The notes: a model not told the origin generated them from the sequence alone. Shown: positions 31,952 through 43,989, numbered from the stretch's first letter. The stretch: DNA of 64,000 nucleotides from Propionicimonas paludicola (GCF_002563675.1 NZ_PDJC01000001.1:3100001-3164000); one strand, 5' to 3'. Numbers and translations: made by a program.

Positions 31952-31993
31952 GGTGGCTCGGCAGGCCCGGAGGCTCGCCGTTCACGGTGCAGT

Positions 31994-33214
31994 TCAGGGC
32001 TGCAAGGCGAGTTCGCCGGAGCCGGCTGGCGCCGAGCTGTCGGCGGGGTCCGGCAGCGGCATGGGCCGGTGAGGCAGCCCGAAGATTCCGATCGCCATCG
32101 GAATGAGAACGAGGATGTCGATGACGCTCGCCGACCGTGGGTGAGCGTCCGCGAGCGGGGCGAGGATCGTGGTGACAGTCGCCTGTGAGTAGGCCAGGTA
32201 GATGAGTGCCGCCACCACTCGGGCTCGGCCACGTCCGGTGAACCACAGCCACACCGCGACCACGGGCAACCAGACGAAGTAGTGCGGCCAGGCGATCGGG
32301 GCGACCACGGTGGCCGCGGCTCCCACCGTCAGGAACGACTCCATCTTCTCGCCGCGCTGAAAGTGGACCCGCGCCCGCCACAGCGCCGAGATCATGACCG
32401 CGGCCCCGAGGAGGAGCCAGAGCCAGGACTGGGCGCCCAGCTCCGGGGCGATTCGGGTGAGCATCGAGTGGATCGAGAGGTTGTCGCGTCTGGCTGGGTC
32501 TCCGAACTGATCACTGCCGCCGACCCGGGTCCAGAACTGCCAGGAAGCTGCCGGGAAGATGGCCCAGCCGATCCCGGTGACGATCGCGAACGAGCCGGTC
32601 GCCACGGCGGCCTTGCGGCGCTGGCCGGTGACCAGGTAGTAGACCACGAAGATCAGTGGGGTGACCTTGAGTGCCCCGGCGACTCCCACCAGTGCGCCTC
32701 GGTATCGGCGCGGCAGCACCCCGCACAGGTCGATGAACGCCAGCGACATCACCACCAGTGACATCTGGCCGGCGGTGATCTGGCTCACGACGGGGAGCGT
32801 GGTCAGCAGAAGCAGGGCCGCAGTCGCCGTCAGGGCGGTCAGCGTCCAGCGCTCCGCGCGCCGATCCCGGCCCTGGATCTCCAGCGTCCGCATCGATAGG
32901 ACCAGTGAGATGACGACGATCAGCGCGACTTCGAGGGCCGTCCATACCTGGTCGCCCAGCACAGGCGGCAGGTAGGCCAGGAAGGACAGCGCCACGAAAG
33001 CGATCGGCGGGTACGGCAACGCTGCATAGGTGTTGCTGGTTCCCGCCGCGACCGCCCTCAGCGAGGCCCGGTAGATGTCCAAGTCGGTGAAGACGTATGG
33101 AGTGGCACCGCCCCAGAATGCGAGGGATAGGGCCAGCAAAACGGCGAATAACGCAACAATGGCGACGACGCTCCACACGCGATTTCGGTCCTGGCCCACA
33201 GCTGTCTCGAGCAC
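31994..33214 (-). CDS. GT87-family polyprenol-phosphate-mannose-dependent mannosyltransferase
   Basis: 406 aa from GTG 33214, chosen for GAGGGAG 4 bases upstream; ATG 33250 is the alternative. About 10-11 transmembrane segments of the GT-C fold. The first extracytoplasmic loop has the acidic pair in YVFTDLDIYRA followed by ALPYPPIAFVALSF, typical of GT87 (PimE-like) enzymes, and APIAWPHYFVWLP near the C-terminus. Such enzymes use polyprenyl-phosphomannose outside the membrane to extend mannolipids or glycoproteins. Ends in a Pro/Ser-rich tail. First gene of the surface-glycan region. Confidence 0.85.
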   Translation of the reverse strand: MLETAVGQDRNRVWSVVAIVALFAVLLALSLAFWGGATPYVFTDLDIYRASLRAVAAGTSNTYAALPYPPIAFVALSFLAYLPPVLGDQVWTALEVALIVVISLVLSMRTLEIQGRDRRAERWTLTALTATAALLLLTTLPVVSQITAGQMSLVVMSLAFIDLCGVLPRRYRGALVGVAGALKVTPLIFVVYYLVTGQRRKAAVATGSFAIVTGIGWAIFPAASWQFWTRVGGSDQFGDPARRDNLSIHSMLTRIAPELGAQSWLWLLLGAAVMISALWRARVHFQRGEKMESFLTVGAAATVVAPIAWPHYFVWLPVVAVWLWFTGRGRARVVAALIYLAYSQATVTTILAPLADAHPRSASVIDILVLIPMAIGIFGLPHRPMPLPDPADSSAPAGSGELALQP

Positions 33215-33309
33215 AGCACTCCCTCTGTTTCGATCTCCGATTGCGAGCATAACCGGGCTCGACCCGCTCACTCCGGGAACGGGACCCAGACTGACACAGT
33301 TACGTCCGT

Positions 33310-34275
33310 TCAGCCGGCCTGGAAACCGCGAGCGGCAAGCGCCGATGTCTCCACGGCGCGCCGCACTTCTGCGATGCCGGCGGCGATCGGGCGCGCAGCG
33401 ACACGATCGAGTTCCGGCAGAACCACCGAACGCAACCTCAGGTCTCGGGCTTGCTGCCGTCCCAACGGTGAGGCAGCCAGGATGACCGGAACTCTGCGTC
33501 GGTAGATCCGATTCGCTTCGCCCAGAAGAGCGCCGACGGAGACGGAATGGCCGCTGCAGATGATCTTGGTCACGAAGGTCGGCTCTCCGGCCGCGACGGC
33601 GTCGAGAAGACCGACACATCTGGCCGCTGCATCAGCAACGTGCACGTAGTCGCGCAGAGTGTCCAAGGACACGTAGATGTTCAGCGGCTGACGCAGATGC
33701 GCCGAGCGGCAGAGCTGAGAGATCAGACCCTGCGGTTTGTTCAGGTCTTGCCCCGGTCCGTACAAGTTCGCGATCCGGGCGATCGCAACGCCGACCCCGG
33801 ACGCCACCAGGCTCCGGGCCGCCGCCTCGGCCCTGAGCTTCTGTCGGCCGTAGTCGCTGAGCGGCAGTGGGCTGGTCCGCTCGGTGAACGGCGGCTCATC
33901 GGAGCCGGCGTAGACCGCGCCGGCCGACGAGGCCAGCAGTAGCGTCACCCGTGCCGGGTGGTGTGCGGCCAGCCGGGCTACCTGGTCGACGAAGCCGGAG
34001 AAGACGCCGAACTCCGCCGCGAGTTGCTCGGCACCGGTGGCAGTGACGCCGGCACCCGCGCACCACCACAACCGGAGGTCGCCTCCGCCGTCCGCCATGG
34101 ACGCGAGTTCGTCCGACAGGTCGGCGGCCGCTTCGCGTTCATCGGTCCAGCGGACCCGGGCGCGGCGGACGGACTGGCCACGGCTGCGCAGTTCGGCGAT
34201 GACGGCGCTGCCGAGGAGCCCGCCGCCGCCGATGACGAGCGAGCTAGTCGGACTGCTCATGCCTGGCTCGGTCAC
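33310..34275 (-). CDS. NAD-dependent sugar epimerase/dehydratase
   Basis: 321 aa, extended SDR. The dinucleotide loop is IGGGGLLGSAV (GxxGxxG) and the catalytic pair YGRQK (YxxxK) is preceded by LLLASSAGAVYAG with the Ser. A conserved IARIANLYGPGQ follows. It probably acts on a nucleotide sugar for the surface glycan. Overlaps the end of the upstream GT2 gene by 32 bases, or by 17 if the second Met (34260) is used; the two are surely one operon. Confidence 0.85.
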   Translation of the reverse strand: MTEPGMSSPTSSLVIGGGGLLGSAVIAELRSRGQSVRRARVRWTDEREAAADLSDELASMADGGGDLRLWWCAGAGVTATGAEQLAAEFGVFSGFVDQVARLAAHHPARVTLLLASSAGAVYAGSDEPPFTERTSPLPLSDYGRQKLRAEAAARSLVASGVGVAIARIANLYGPGQDLNKPQGLISQLCRSAHLRQPLNIYVSLDTLRDYVHVADAAARCVGLLDAVAAGEPTFVTKIICSGHSVSVGALLGEANRIYRRRVPVILAASPLGRQQARDLRLRSVVLPELDRVAARPIAAGIAEVRRAVETSALAARGFQAG

Positions 34276-35254
34276 GCCCCAGCGGTCCGTCCGCCGGGTC
34301 GGAGACGATCAGGTAGGGCGGACGTCCCATGGCCATGTTCACGGCCACGCCCACGTACTCGGCGATCACGCCCAGTGATGACAGCACCAGCCCGGCGGTG
34401 AGCAACTGGACGACCATCAACGAGGTCCAGCCTTCAGCGATTCGTCCCGTAGTCAGCTGCACGACGGCCAGGTAGATGGCGTAGGCCACGCCCAGGACGG
34501 CCACGATCACGCCACAGGCCGCGACCATCCGCAGGCCACGGGTGCCGCTGGTCAGCACCAGCCGCCAGAAGTGGGACGCGAGGCTGCGCAGCGAGTAGCC
34601 GGACTTTCTGCTCTCGGGCCGCAGCGTGGTCGGCGCGGTGGTGGCCTCCGGTGCGACCCAGCCGAGCGCGACGTCCAGGTAGACGCCGGATCCGGCATAG
34701 GCGGCCACCGAGCGTCCGATCTCTCCGAGGATGAGCCGGTAGGAGTGGAAGTTGCGGGCACTGCGATTGCCGGACAGCACGTCGACGATGCGCTTGGCTG
34801 CGCGGGAGGCGAGGTTGCGGAACAGGCCGTGCGGGGCGGAGTTGGTCGGACGCGCATAGACCAGGGGCACGCCCTCGGCGAGAGCTGTATCCAGGAAGAC
34901 GCCGATGTCGGCGGGGTCGTACTGGCCGTCCTCGTCGAGCGTGACGATCCAGTCGCCGCCGGAGGAAGCCATTCCGGCCAAGGTCGCCGCATGCTGGCCG
35001 AAATTGCGGCTCAACCAGATCGGCCGGACGACCTGGTGGGCGCTGGTCAGCTCTCGGATCACTTTGGCGGAGTTGTCCGGGCCATGGTCGAACACCAGCA
35101 GGATCTCGCTGATTCGAGCGTGATGGCCGGCGGGCGTGACGAAGGGGTCAGTCCACTGAATAATCTCGCTGACAAATGCCTCGAGGGTCGCCTCGCCGCG
35201 ATAAACGGGGATCACGACCGAAATCGTGTGAACTGTGTCGGTGGTTGCGGCCAC
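34244..35254 (-). CDS. GT2 glycosyltransferase with two C-terminal membrane helices (GtrB/ArnC type)
   Basis: 336 aa. The GT-A domain begins ISVVIPVYRGEATLEAFV; the metal motif lies in DWIVTLDEDGQYDPADI; two transmembrane helices follow at about 240-262 and 275-300. This matches enzymes that move a sugar from a nucleotide donor to polyprenyl phosphate on the cytosolic face. The lipid-linked sugar could feed the GT-C enzymes nearby. Leaderless GTG start. The NFHSYRL stretch, with an unusual His, is in the acceptor region. Confidence 0.88.
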   Translation of the reverse strand: MAATTDTVHTISVVIPVYRGEATLEAFVSEIIQWTDPFVTPAGHHARISEILLVFDHGPDNSAKVIRELTSAHQVVRPIWLSRNFGQHAATLAGMASSGGDWIVTLDEDGQYDPADIGVFLDTALAEGVPLVYARPTNSAPHGLFRNLASRAAKRIVDVLSGNRSARNFHSYRLILGEIGRSVAAYAGSGVYLDVALGWVAPEATTAPTTLRPESRKSGYSLRSLASHFWRLVLTSGTRGLRMVAACGVIVAVLGVAYAIYLAVVQLTTGRIAEGWTSLMVVQLLTAGLVLSSLGVIAEYVGVAVNMAMGRPPYLIVSDPADGPLGRDRARHEQSD

Positions 35255-35260
35255 GACGTC

Positions 35261-35266
35261 AGTCTA
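35261..35266 (-). promoter_or_regulatory. -10 box of leaderless GT2 gene
   Basis: TAGACT on the minus strand, 6 bases before the GTG at 35254. Confidence 0.6.
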
Positions 35267-35298
35267 GGGGTAATGGAGTCAGCGAACTCGGCGACGAT

Positions 35299-35316
35299 GA
35301 CCGGGAGTTCCCGGTC
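35299..35316. promoter_or_regulatory. 8-bp palindrome between glf and GT2
   Basis: GACCGGGA-GT-TCCCGGTC, perfect arms with a 2-base centre, 45 bases upstream of the GT2 start and 88 bases past the glf stop. Could be an operator or part of the glf 3' end. Confidence 0.4.
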
Positions 35317-35403
35317 GCGAAGTGGTCGGCCAACCAAACCCTCAGAGGTCAACCACCGCGATCGGCAGGCTGGTCCGCGCGGCCACCGGGCTGCTGGTCG
35401 GGA

Positions 35404-36573
<1,170 letters not shown>

Positions 36574-36770
36574 TCATGCGTGGGGCAGCTGTGGTCGAGC
36601 CTAGCGGTGTCCGGCCGATCGGCGCCCGCCACGGGTTGGGCATGCCGATGGCTACGCCGTCCGCCGTCGCGAGAATGCAGGACCGTCGCCGTCCGGAAGA
36701 TCCGCGAAGCTATGGTTTCGTCTAGCCTCGCTGGTCCGAGGCGCTTAGCCCCACCAATCGGGATCGGAAA

Positions 36771-38192
36771 ATGAAGCCCTACCCCTGGCTGCCGGCCGTT
36801 CTGCGTGTCGGGTTGCTCGGCATGCTCGGCTCGAGCCTGATTGCGATCGGGCGATTGCCCGAGATGATCCAGGCCGACCGGGTGCCGGGGCCCGCACTCG
36901 TGCAGCGGCTCACCCAGGCATTGGGCGGACGGGAGATCGCCGCCTCGCTGTCGATGTTGGGCCTGGCCGTCCTGCTGCTGGCCTGGAGCCGCCTGCGGGA
37001 AGCGCGGTACGCGCCGCATCAGCTGGTGGTCTTCGTGGCCTGGGTCCTCCCATTGCTCTTCATTGACGGCTTCAACTCCAACGACCCGCGGGCGTATCTC
37101 GAGAATGGCTGGTCCCTCAACGACGGTCTGAACCCCTACGAGGTGGGGATGTGTCACCCGCAGTCACCGGTGCGGGTCGACACCGGCTGGTGTGGGCAGA
37201 CCGCCATCTATCCGCCCCTCGCGCTGAGGCTGTTCCAGGTGTTCGCCTGGCCGCGGGCGGGCCAGCCCTACTCCGGCCTTCTCGGTCTTCGGCTCCTGTC
37301 GCTGATCGGGATCGCCCTGCTGTGGTGGGCGATCCGGCGACTGGCGGCGTCCGCGAAGGTCGATCCGAGCTACGCGGTCTGGCTCGCGGTGCTGAACCCG
37401 CTGACGATCACCCAAGGTATCGGCGGACTCCACGTGGACTTGCTGATGGCTGGGGTCGCCCTCGCCGGGCTGGCCGTGGCCTGGACCCGGGCAGGTCTGG
37501 TCGGCGGCGCCATCGTGGTGGGCATCGCCGCCGCGATCAAGCAGCCGGCGCTGCTGGTCGCGGTACCGGTCGCCCTCGTACCGATCGGCCTCAATCGGGG
37601 CTTCCTCCGCAGTGCGGGACGGGTGCTCGCGTCGGTGGCGATCTCCGTGGCCACCTTCGCGGGACTCAGTGTGGCCAGTGGACTCGGTGTGGGGTGGCTG
37701 AATGCCGCCGACGCGCCCTTCAAGTATCAGAACCTCGGGCTGGCGCGGATGGTCGCCTGGGCTCAGGCCGTGATCGACGCACTCTTCGGGACGCACTGGG
37801 CCGGCTTCGGCATCGAGACGATCCGGATGGCCACACTGATCGCCGGAGCGCTGCTCATCGGCTACCTGGCCATCCGCTACCTCGACGACCCCTATCAGTT
37901 CCTCGTGGCCGCGGCCCTGATCTGGGCCGTCACTGGGGGTGCCTTCCGTGAGTGGTACCTGATCCTGTGGGCGGCGGCGCTGCCGCTGGGCAGGCTCGGC
38001 ACCTCGATGCGAGTCGCAGCCAGCGTGCTGATCCCCTTCGTGGGCTTCTACCTCTCCATGACGATGGGGATGCGGTTGAACGACAAACTGGCGTTTGCGA
38101 TCGCCCTGGCTGGGGCGCTCCTGGTGAACGTCCGTGAGCCCCTGGTGGGACCGAAACCGCCCGCCGTGGTGGCCGAACCGGTCGCGGGCTGA
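36771..38192 (+). CDS. MptB-like polyprenol-phosphomannose-dependent alpha-1,6-mannosyltransferase
   Basis: 473 aa with about 12 transmembrane segments. The first large outer loop has the GT-C acidic motif in DGFNSNDPRAYLENGW and continues NPYEVGMC with TAIYPPLALRLFQ, as in MptA/MptB of mycobacteria and corynebacteria. Those enzymes build the alpha-1,6-mannan core of lipomannan. Here the product could be a lipomannan-like lipoglycan. Start ATG 36771 follows GGATCGGAAA. Divergent from glf; its stop lies 2 bases from that of the next, opposite gene. Confidence 0.85.
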   Translation: MKPYPWLPAVLRVGLLGMLGSSLIAIGRLPEMIQADRVPGPALVQRLTQALGGREIAASLSMLGLAVLLLAWSRLREARYAPHQLVVFVAWVLPLLFIDGFNSNDPRAYLENGWSLNDGLNPYEVGMCHPQSPVRVDTGWCGQTAIYPPLALRLFQVFAWPRAGQPYSGLLGLRLLSLIGIALLWWAIRRLAASAKVDPSYAVWLAVLNPLTITQGIGGLHVDLLMAGVALAGLAVAWTRAGLVGGAIVVGIAAAIKQPALLVAVPVALVPIGLNRGFLRSAGRVLASVAISVATFAGLSVASGLGVGWLNAADAPFKYQNLGLARMVAWAQAVIDALFGTHWAGFGIETIRMATLIAGALLIGYLAIRYLDDPYQFLVAAALIWAVTGGAFREWYLILWAAALPLGRLGTSMRVAASVLIPFVGFYLSMTMGMRLNDKLAFAIALAGALLVNVREPLVGPKPPAVVAEPVAG

Positions 38193-38194
38193 AC

Positions 38195-39646
38195 TCAGCT
38201 GCGGCGCAGCAGCACCAGCACTGTGCGGTAGGAGTCGGGAGCCTGGATCTGCTCGACTTCGGTGAACCCGTGATCTTTGAACTCGGCCACCGAGTTGCTG
38301 AGCACCCCCCGATCCGCGAAGAGCCACAGGCGATGGACCCCGCGCAGTTCCCGGCCCAGTTCCTTGACCCAGGTCGAGGGCTGGAACAGCGATCTGTTCC
38401 GCCACCCGCGCTTGGCCTGGCCGATGATCTTGATCTTGCTGAAGGTGTCGGGGAAGGCCCAGCGCAGGCCACCCACGTCCTGGCCGACGATGTAAACCGC
38501 ATCGCCCGGCTCAGCCCTGTTCTCCAGGACCGCGATCGCCGGCTGGGAAGTGCGCTTGGCCTCGGGTTGCCGCACCGCGATCCCGGCGGGGACCATCGCG
38601 GCCAGCAGAGCCGCGGCGAGCAGGACGCGCAACCACCAGGACGGCAAACGGCCGGCCAGCAGGGCGAGCAGCAGCGCCAATGCCGGAACACTCAAGATGA
38701 CGTAGCGAGGGAAGTAGAGCGGCTTTACGACCGATGCCGCCAGCAGGATCAGCGACGGTGTCACCCACCAGCTCAGCAAGATCGCAAGCGGCCGCCGCAG
38801 CTCCGGCTCCCGCCACGCCAGCGCCGCAGCGATGAGGACGGCGACGGTCACTACGCCACCGATGATCTGCCCGGGCAGGGTGGTTCCCCAGAACGGCTCG
38901 ACACCGACTCCGACCAGGGACGGCTGGAATCTCATGAGCCAAGCGACCTGGCCCACCTGGCCGGCCCCCATCACCAGGACAGGGCTGCCCAGGATGACTC
39001 CTGCGGCGCTGCTCACGATGGCGGGGCGCCGGGCCGTCCGCGCACACCAGGGCAGGCTGGACAGCAGGGCCACACCGAGCAGGGCAAGGTAGGCGAACAG
39101 GAGCACACCGAACCCGAGGGCTGCTGCATAGACCGCCCAGTACCGCCATCCACCGCGCTCGACCGCCACCACGAAGGCCAGCACGATCGCGCAGGCCGTC
39201 GCCGCTACCCAGGAGTAGGACCTGGCTTCGGTTGCTGCCCAGGTCAGCGCCGGCAGCAGGCCGCAGATCAGCCCGGCGACCAACGGACGGACTGTGGGGA
39301 TCAGCCGATGGCTCAGCACAGTGACCAGCGCCGCAGCGGTGGCGACTCCGAGTACGGACAGGACGCGCAGGCTGGCCACCGAGTTGCCGAACAGGCCGGC
39401 CCAGGCGCGGACGCCTAGGTAGTAGACCCCGTGAACCGCATCCACCGAGGTCAGCATCGATCCGAGTTGGGACAGGCTGCGCTGGGTGGAGATCCAGGTT
39501 GCCGCTTCGTCGCGCCAGGGGTAGGGGATCCAGCTGCCGACCAGGTTCACCAGGGCCGCCACCACGAAAACAAGTCCGACTTGCCAACCGATGCCCCGCC
39601 ACAACCTGGACGCGCCCGGCTCACGTGTGGTGAAGGCCGGGGTCAC
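38195..39646 (-). CDS. GT-C membrane glycosyltransferase (GT39/ArnT-like)
   Basis: 483 aa, about 11 transmembrane segments and a C-terminal soluble domain of about 110 residues. The acidic motif WRDEAATWISTQRS in the first outer loop is that of the PMT/ArnT superfamily. The soluble end has no recognised family. Probably transfers a sugar from a polyprenyl phosphate carrier outside the membrane. Leaderless GTG start. Confidence 0.8.
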   Translation of the reverse strand: MTPAFTTREPGASRLWRGIGWQVGLVFVVAALVNLVGSWIPYPWRDEAATWISTQRSLSQLGSMLTSVDAVHGVYYLGVRAWAGLFGNSVASLRVLSVLGVATAAALVTVLSHRLIPTVRPLVAGLICGLLPALTWAATEARSYSWVAATACAIVLAFVVAVERGGWRYWAVYAAALGFGVLLFAYLALLGVALLSSLPWCARTARRPAIVSSAAGVILGSPVLVMGAGQVGQVAWLMRFQPSLVGVGVEPFWGTTLPGQIIGGVVTVAVLIAAALAWREPELRRPLAILLSWWVTPSLILLAASVVKPLYFPRYVILSVPALALLLALLAGRLPSWWLRVLLAAALLAAMVPAGIAVRQPEAKRTSQPAIAVLENRAEPGDAVYIVGQDVGGLRWAFPDTFSKIKIIGQAKRGWRNRSLFQPSTWVKELGRELRGVHRLWLFADRGVLSNSVAEFKDHGFTEVEQIQAPDSYRTVLVLLRRS

Positions 39647-39652
39647 GGGCGC

Positions 39653-39658
39653 AGCATA
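39653..39658 (-). promoter_or_regulatory. -10 box of leaderless gene at 39646
   Basis: TATGCT on the minus strand, 6 bases before the GTG start. Confidence 0.6.
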
Positions 39659-39817
39659 CCTGCGGGATTTCTCAAGGGAGGACCGGATCCGGGTGCCGAT
39701 CGACCATTCGACGTCGGAGGATCCGTCGGGGCTGAGGGGTCACGGCGTGACCCATCTGGGAGGGCGGCACCGGTAGCATGACCGGACAAGATCGCTCTGA
39801 CCCCACAGGACCTCCTC

Positions 39818-42800
39818 GTGACACGACCCAGCGCTGGTGAGCGCCACTCCCGACAGTTCGGCGCTACCCAAGCAGGTCGGCTCGGACGGTTGGCGACAAG
39901 GCTTCAGGTGCGCGGCCTGGCTCCCCGTGCGCGGCTGGCCGCGCTCAGTTCGGTGGGGCGCAGCGCCGAGGGCAACCAGCTGCTGATCGAGCTGCTGATC
40001 AGCAGCGGCCTGTTCGACCTGGACTTCTACCGCGCTCAACAGCCGGACGCCCCGGCCGATCTGCGCGGCGCAGCCAACCACTTCCTGACCAAGGGCATTC
40101 TGGACCTGGCCACCTTCCACCCGGCGATCTTGCCCGGCTACCTGGAGCCGCGGATCCTGGGGGCCTGGTTGCGTGGTGACCTGGCTGAGGTCTTCCGGCT
40201 GCTCACGGTGCCCGGGCTGTGGCATCCGTGGTCACCGGGCTTCTTCCCGCCCGCACATGTTCCAGAGGCGAGCATGGAAGGGGGCAAGGCCGGCAAGCGC
40301 GCCCTGATCCTGGCCGATGTCCTTCAACTCTTGGCCGGCCTTGGCCCGGACTCGCGGCTGCGGCCGGACCCGACGCTCGGCTTCCTGACCGAGACCGCGT
40401 GGCCCGAGCTGCGTGATCGGGCGATCCGGACGGCAACGGCGCACCGCCGTCAGCTGGAGCACAACCAGCCGCGCTCGGCGAAGAAGTGGAATGCGGACCG
40501 TGAGCGGCGCTGGATCGCAGCGACCGAGCAGCTCGAGTTGCCGGCGAGCAGCGGTGAGCCGCTGGTCTCGATCATCATGCCCGCCTGGAACCGGGAGTCG
40601 GTGATTGCGACCGCCGTGGACTCCATTCAGGCGCAGACCATGCACTCCTGGGAGCTCCTGATCATCGATGACGGGTCCAGCGACAGCACCGCCACGGTGG
40701 CCGAGGCGCTGGCCGCAGCGGACCCGCGGATCCGACTGCTTCGCGGCGCTCACGCCGGCGTCTGTGCCGCCCGCAACCTGGGGCTGGCCGAAGCCCGAGG
40801 CCGCTACATCGCCTTCCTCGACACCGACAACACCTGGCGTCCCCGCTTCCTGGAGCTGTCGGTGAAAGCGATGGCGGCACAGGGGCTCGAGTTCGCCTAC
40901 TGCGGTTCCCGGCTCACCGACAGCGAGACCGGGGTCCGCTATCGGGGCACCCAGGTCAGCCACGAGACGCTGCTGATGTTCAACCACATCGATCTGAACG
41001 TGACCGTTGTCGGCACCGAGCTTCTGCGCAGCGTGGGGGGCTTCGATCCGTCCCTGCGACGCTGGGTCGACCATGACCTGGCGATCAGGCTGTCGGCGAT
41101 CACCGAGCCGCACTACCTGCCGTTCATCGGCTGTGACTACGACGACTCCGACGACGGGCTGCCGCGGATCACCACCGTGGAAGGCGATCATTGGGAGTTC
41201 GTCGTCCTCGGCAAGGCCTGGTGTGACTGGGCTCAGGCCGAGCGAGAGCTGCCGAACCGGGTGAGCGGACGCGTCTCGATCGTCATGCCGGTCTTCAACG
41301 ACGCTCGGATGACGCTGAACTCGGTGGACAGCATCCTGGCCAACTCCGGCGACCATGACATCGAGGTTGTCGTCGTCGACAACGGCTCCCGGCCCGATAT
41401 CTCACTGGCGTTGGCGGTGGCACTCGACGCCGTGCCGCGGGTTCGGGTGGAACGACTGCCGCGGAACCTCAACTTCGCCATCGGCTCCAATGTCGGCGCC
41501 ATTCGTTCCACCGGTGAGCTGATCCTCTTCCTCAACAACGACACGCTGGTTCGTCCGGGCTGGCTGGACGGCCTGCTGCGCCGCATCGCCGATCCCGACG
41601 TGCTGGGAGTGCAGCCGCTCCTGTTGTATCCCGACCTCACGATCCAGAGCGCGGGCACGCTGTTCCCCGGCTCCTCGGAGATTCCGGCCGCCTTCCTCAG
41701 CGGGTTCCCCAAGGACGACGGGCGGACGGTCGGCGAGCATCGCTTCTCCGCGGTCACGGCCGCCGCGCTCCTGATGCGGGCCGGCGATGTCGTGGCCCTG
41801 CGCGGCTTCGACAGCAGCTTCATCAACGGCATGGAGGACATCGATCTGTGCTTGCGCGCAGGCGAAGGCAACGACCGGTACTTCGCGGTTGAGCCGTCCT
41901 CCGAGGTCATCCACCTGGAGAGTCGCACCCCGGGCCGGGGTGCGCGGATCGCCGAGAACCGGAGCCTGTTCGTCCAGCGATGGCGCGGACGGTTGCCGCA
42001 CGACGAGGCTCTGTACCAGGACCACGGCTTCGAGATCGTCCACGTCGGTGTGGACCAGTTCGTGAACCCGGCGCCGCGACTGGTCCTGCGTCGCTTCGAG
42101 CAGTCCTATCAGCACCCCGAGCTCGGCGACGTCCCGGTGCTGCGTTGGGGCATCCGGAACCCGGCCACCGCTGACTCGCGCGGTGATCAATGGGGAGACA
42201 CCCACTTCGTCGCGCACTTGGCCAAGGGCCTTCGTCAGAACGGGCAGCAGGCGGTCGAGACTCGGTTCTGCTCACCGGTGCCGGACTCGCTGGCTTACGA
42301 CGACGTGTCGGTGGTGATCCGCGGCTTGCGTCGCGTCGACCCGATGCCGGGCAAGATCAATGTGCTGTGGGTGATCAGCCATCCGGAGCTGGTGACAGTG
42401 GACGAGCTTGCCGGCTTCGACCTGGTCTTCGCGGCCTCGGTGCCGTGGGCGGCGAAGATGTCGACGTTGTCCGGCCGGCCGGTGCTCCCGCTCCTGCAGG
42501 CCACCGACCCGGAGCGGTTCCATCCCGCGGCCAGCCAGCAGCCGCACCGGGATGCGGTGCTGTTCGTGGGGCAGGCCAGGAGCGGCGGGGTGCCCCGGCA
42601 GATCGTGATGGACGCGGTCGCGGCCGGAGTTCCGCTGGAAGTGTGGGGACCCAACTGGACCGACCTGGTCGACCCCGTCCACCTCAAGGGCGACTACCTG
42701 AACTACACCGAGTTGCCGGTCCGCTACCGGCAGGCCTCTCGCGTCCTGAACGATCACTGGTCCGACATGGCCGCTGAAGGCTTCATCTCGAATCGAGTGT

Positions 42801-43048
42801 TCGACGTGGTCGCGGCGGGTGGCCGGGTGATCACCGACGAGGTCGCCGGAATGGTCGACATCTTCGGTGGCGCCGTCCAGAGCTATCGGTCGGTGGAGGA
42901 GCTCAAGCTGCTCTGCTCGGCAGCCGGGGACGCCCGCTATCCCGACGACTCCGAACTGGTCCAGATCGCTGCCCGGGTGGGCCGCGAGCACAGCTTCACC
43001 ACTCGGGCCAAGGCGATGCTCGAAGAGGTGCTCAAGCTGGCCCGTTGA
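39818..43048 (+). CDS. 1076-aa glycosyltransferase with two GT2 domains and a CgeB/GT4-like domain
   Basis: N-terminal region (about 1-245) with FDLDFYRAQQPDAP and HFLTKG, a motif seen at the front of large surface-polysaccharide transferases. GT2 domain A (about 245-450) has VSIIMPAWNRESVIATAV, DDGSSDST and FLDTDNTW. GT2 domain B (about 478-740) has VSIVMPVFNDARMTL, VVVDNGSRPD and FLNNDTLVRPGW. The last 300 residues resemble CgeB/GT4 (LQATDPERFHP, LFVGQARSGGVPRQ, SNRVFDVVAAGGRVITD). All acceptor and donor assignments are open. Domain A has DTD, and B has NND at the metal site. GTG start follows AGGACCTCCTC. It may make a repeat unit alone. Confidence 0.85.
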   Translation: MTRPSAGERHSRQFGATQAGRLGRLATRLQVRGLAPRARLAALSSVGRSAEGNQLLIELLISSGLFDLDFYRAQQPDAPADLRGAANHFLTKGILDLATFHPAILPGYLEPRILGAWLRGDLAEVFRLLTVPGLWHPWSPGFFPPAHVPEASMEGGKAGKRALILADVLQLLAGLGPDSRLRPDPTLGFLTETAWPELRDRAIRTATAHRRQLEHNQPRSAKKWNADRERRWIAATEQLELPASSGEPLVSIIMPAWNRESVIATAVDSIQAQTMHSWELLIIDDGSSDSTATVAEALAAADPRIRLLRGAHAGVCAARNLGLAEARGRYIAFLDTDNTWRPRFLELSVKAMAAQGLEFAYCGSRLTDSETGVRYRGTQVSHETLLMFNHIDLNVTVVGTELLRSVGGFDPSLRRWVDHDLAIRLSAITEPHYLPFIGCDYDDSDDGLPRITTVEGDHWEFVVLGKAWCDWAQAERELPNRVSGRVSIVMPVFNDARMTLNSVDSILANSGDHDIEVVVVDNGSRPDISLALAVALDAVPRVRVERLPRNLNFAIGSNVGAIRSTGELILFLNNDTLVRPGWLDGLLRRIADPDVLGVQPLLLYPDLTIQSAGTLFPGSSEIPAAFLSGFPKDDGRTVGEHRFSAVTAAALLMRAGDVVALRGFDSSFINGMEDIDLCLRAGEGNDRYFAVEPSSEVIHLESRTPGRGARIAENRSLFVQRWRGRLPHDEALYQDHGFEIVHVGVDQFVNPAPRLVLRRFEQSYQHPELGDVPVLRWGIRNPATADSRGDQWGDTHFVAHLAKGLRQNGQQAVETRFCSPVPDSLAYDDVSVVIRGLRRVDPMPGKINVLWVISHPELVTVDELAGFDLVFAASVPWAAKMSTLSGRPVLPLLQATDPERFHPAASQQPHRDAVLFVGQARSGGVPRQIVMDAVAAGVPLEVWGPNWTDLVDPVHLKGDYLNYTELPVRYRQASRVLNDHWSDMAAEGFISNRVFDVVAAGGRVITDEVAGMVDIFGGAVQSYRSVEELKLLCSAAGDARYPDDSELVQIAARVGREHSFTTRAKAMLEEVLKLAR

Positions 43049-43061
43049 GGCCCGCCCGCGC

Positions 43062-43970
<909 letters not shown>

Positions 43971-43977
43971 GCCGATC

Positions 43978-43983
43978 AGGTTA
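43978..43983 (-). promoter_or_regulatory. -10 box of menB
   Basis: TAACCT on the minus strand, 7 bases before the ATG; transcript leaderless or nearly so. Confidence 0.5.
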
Positions 43984-43989
43984 GCCAGG

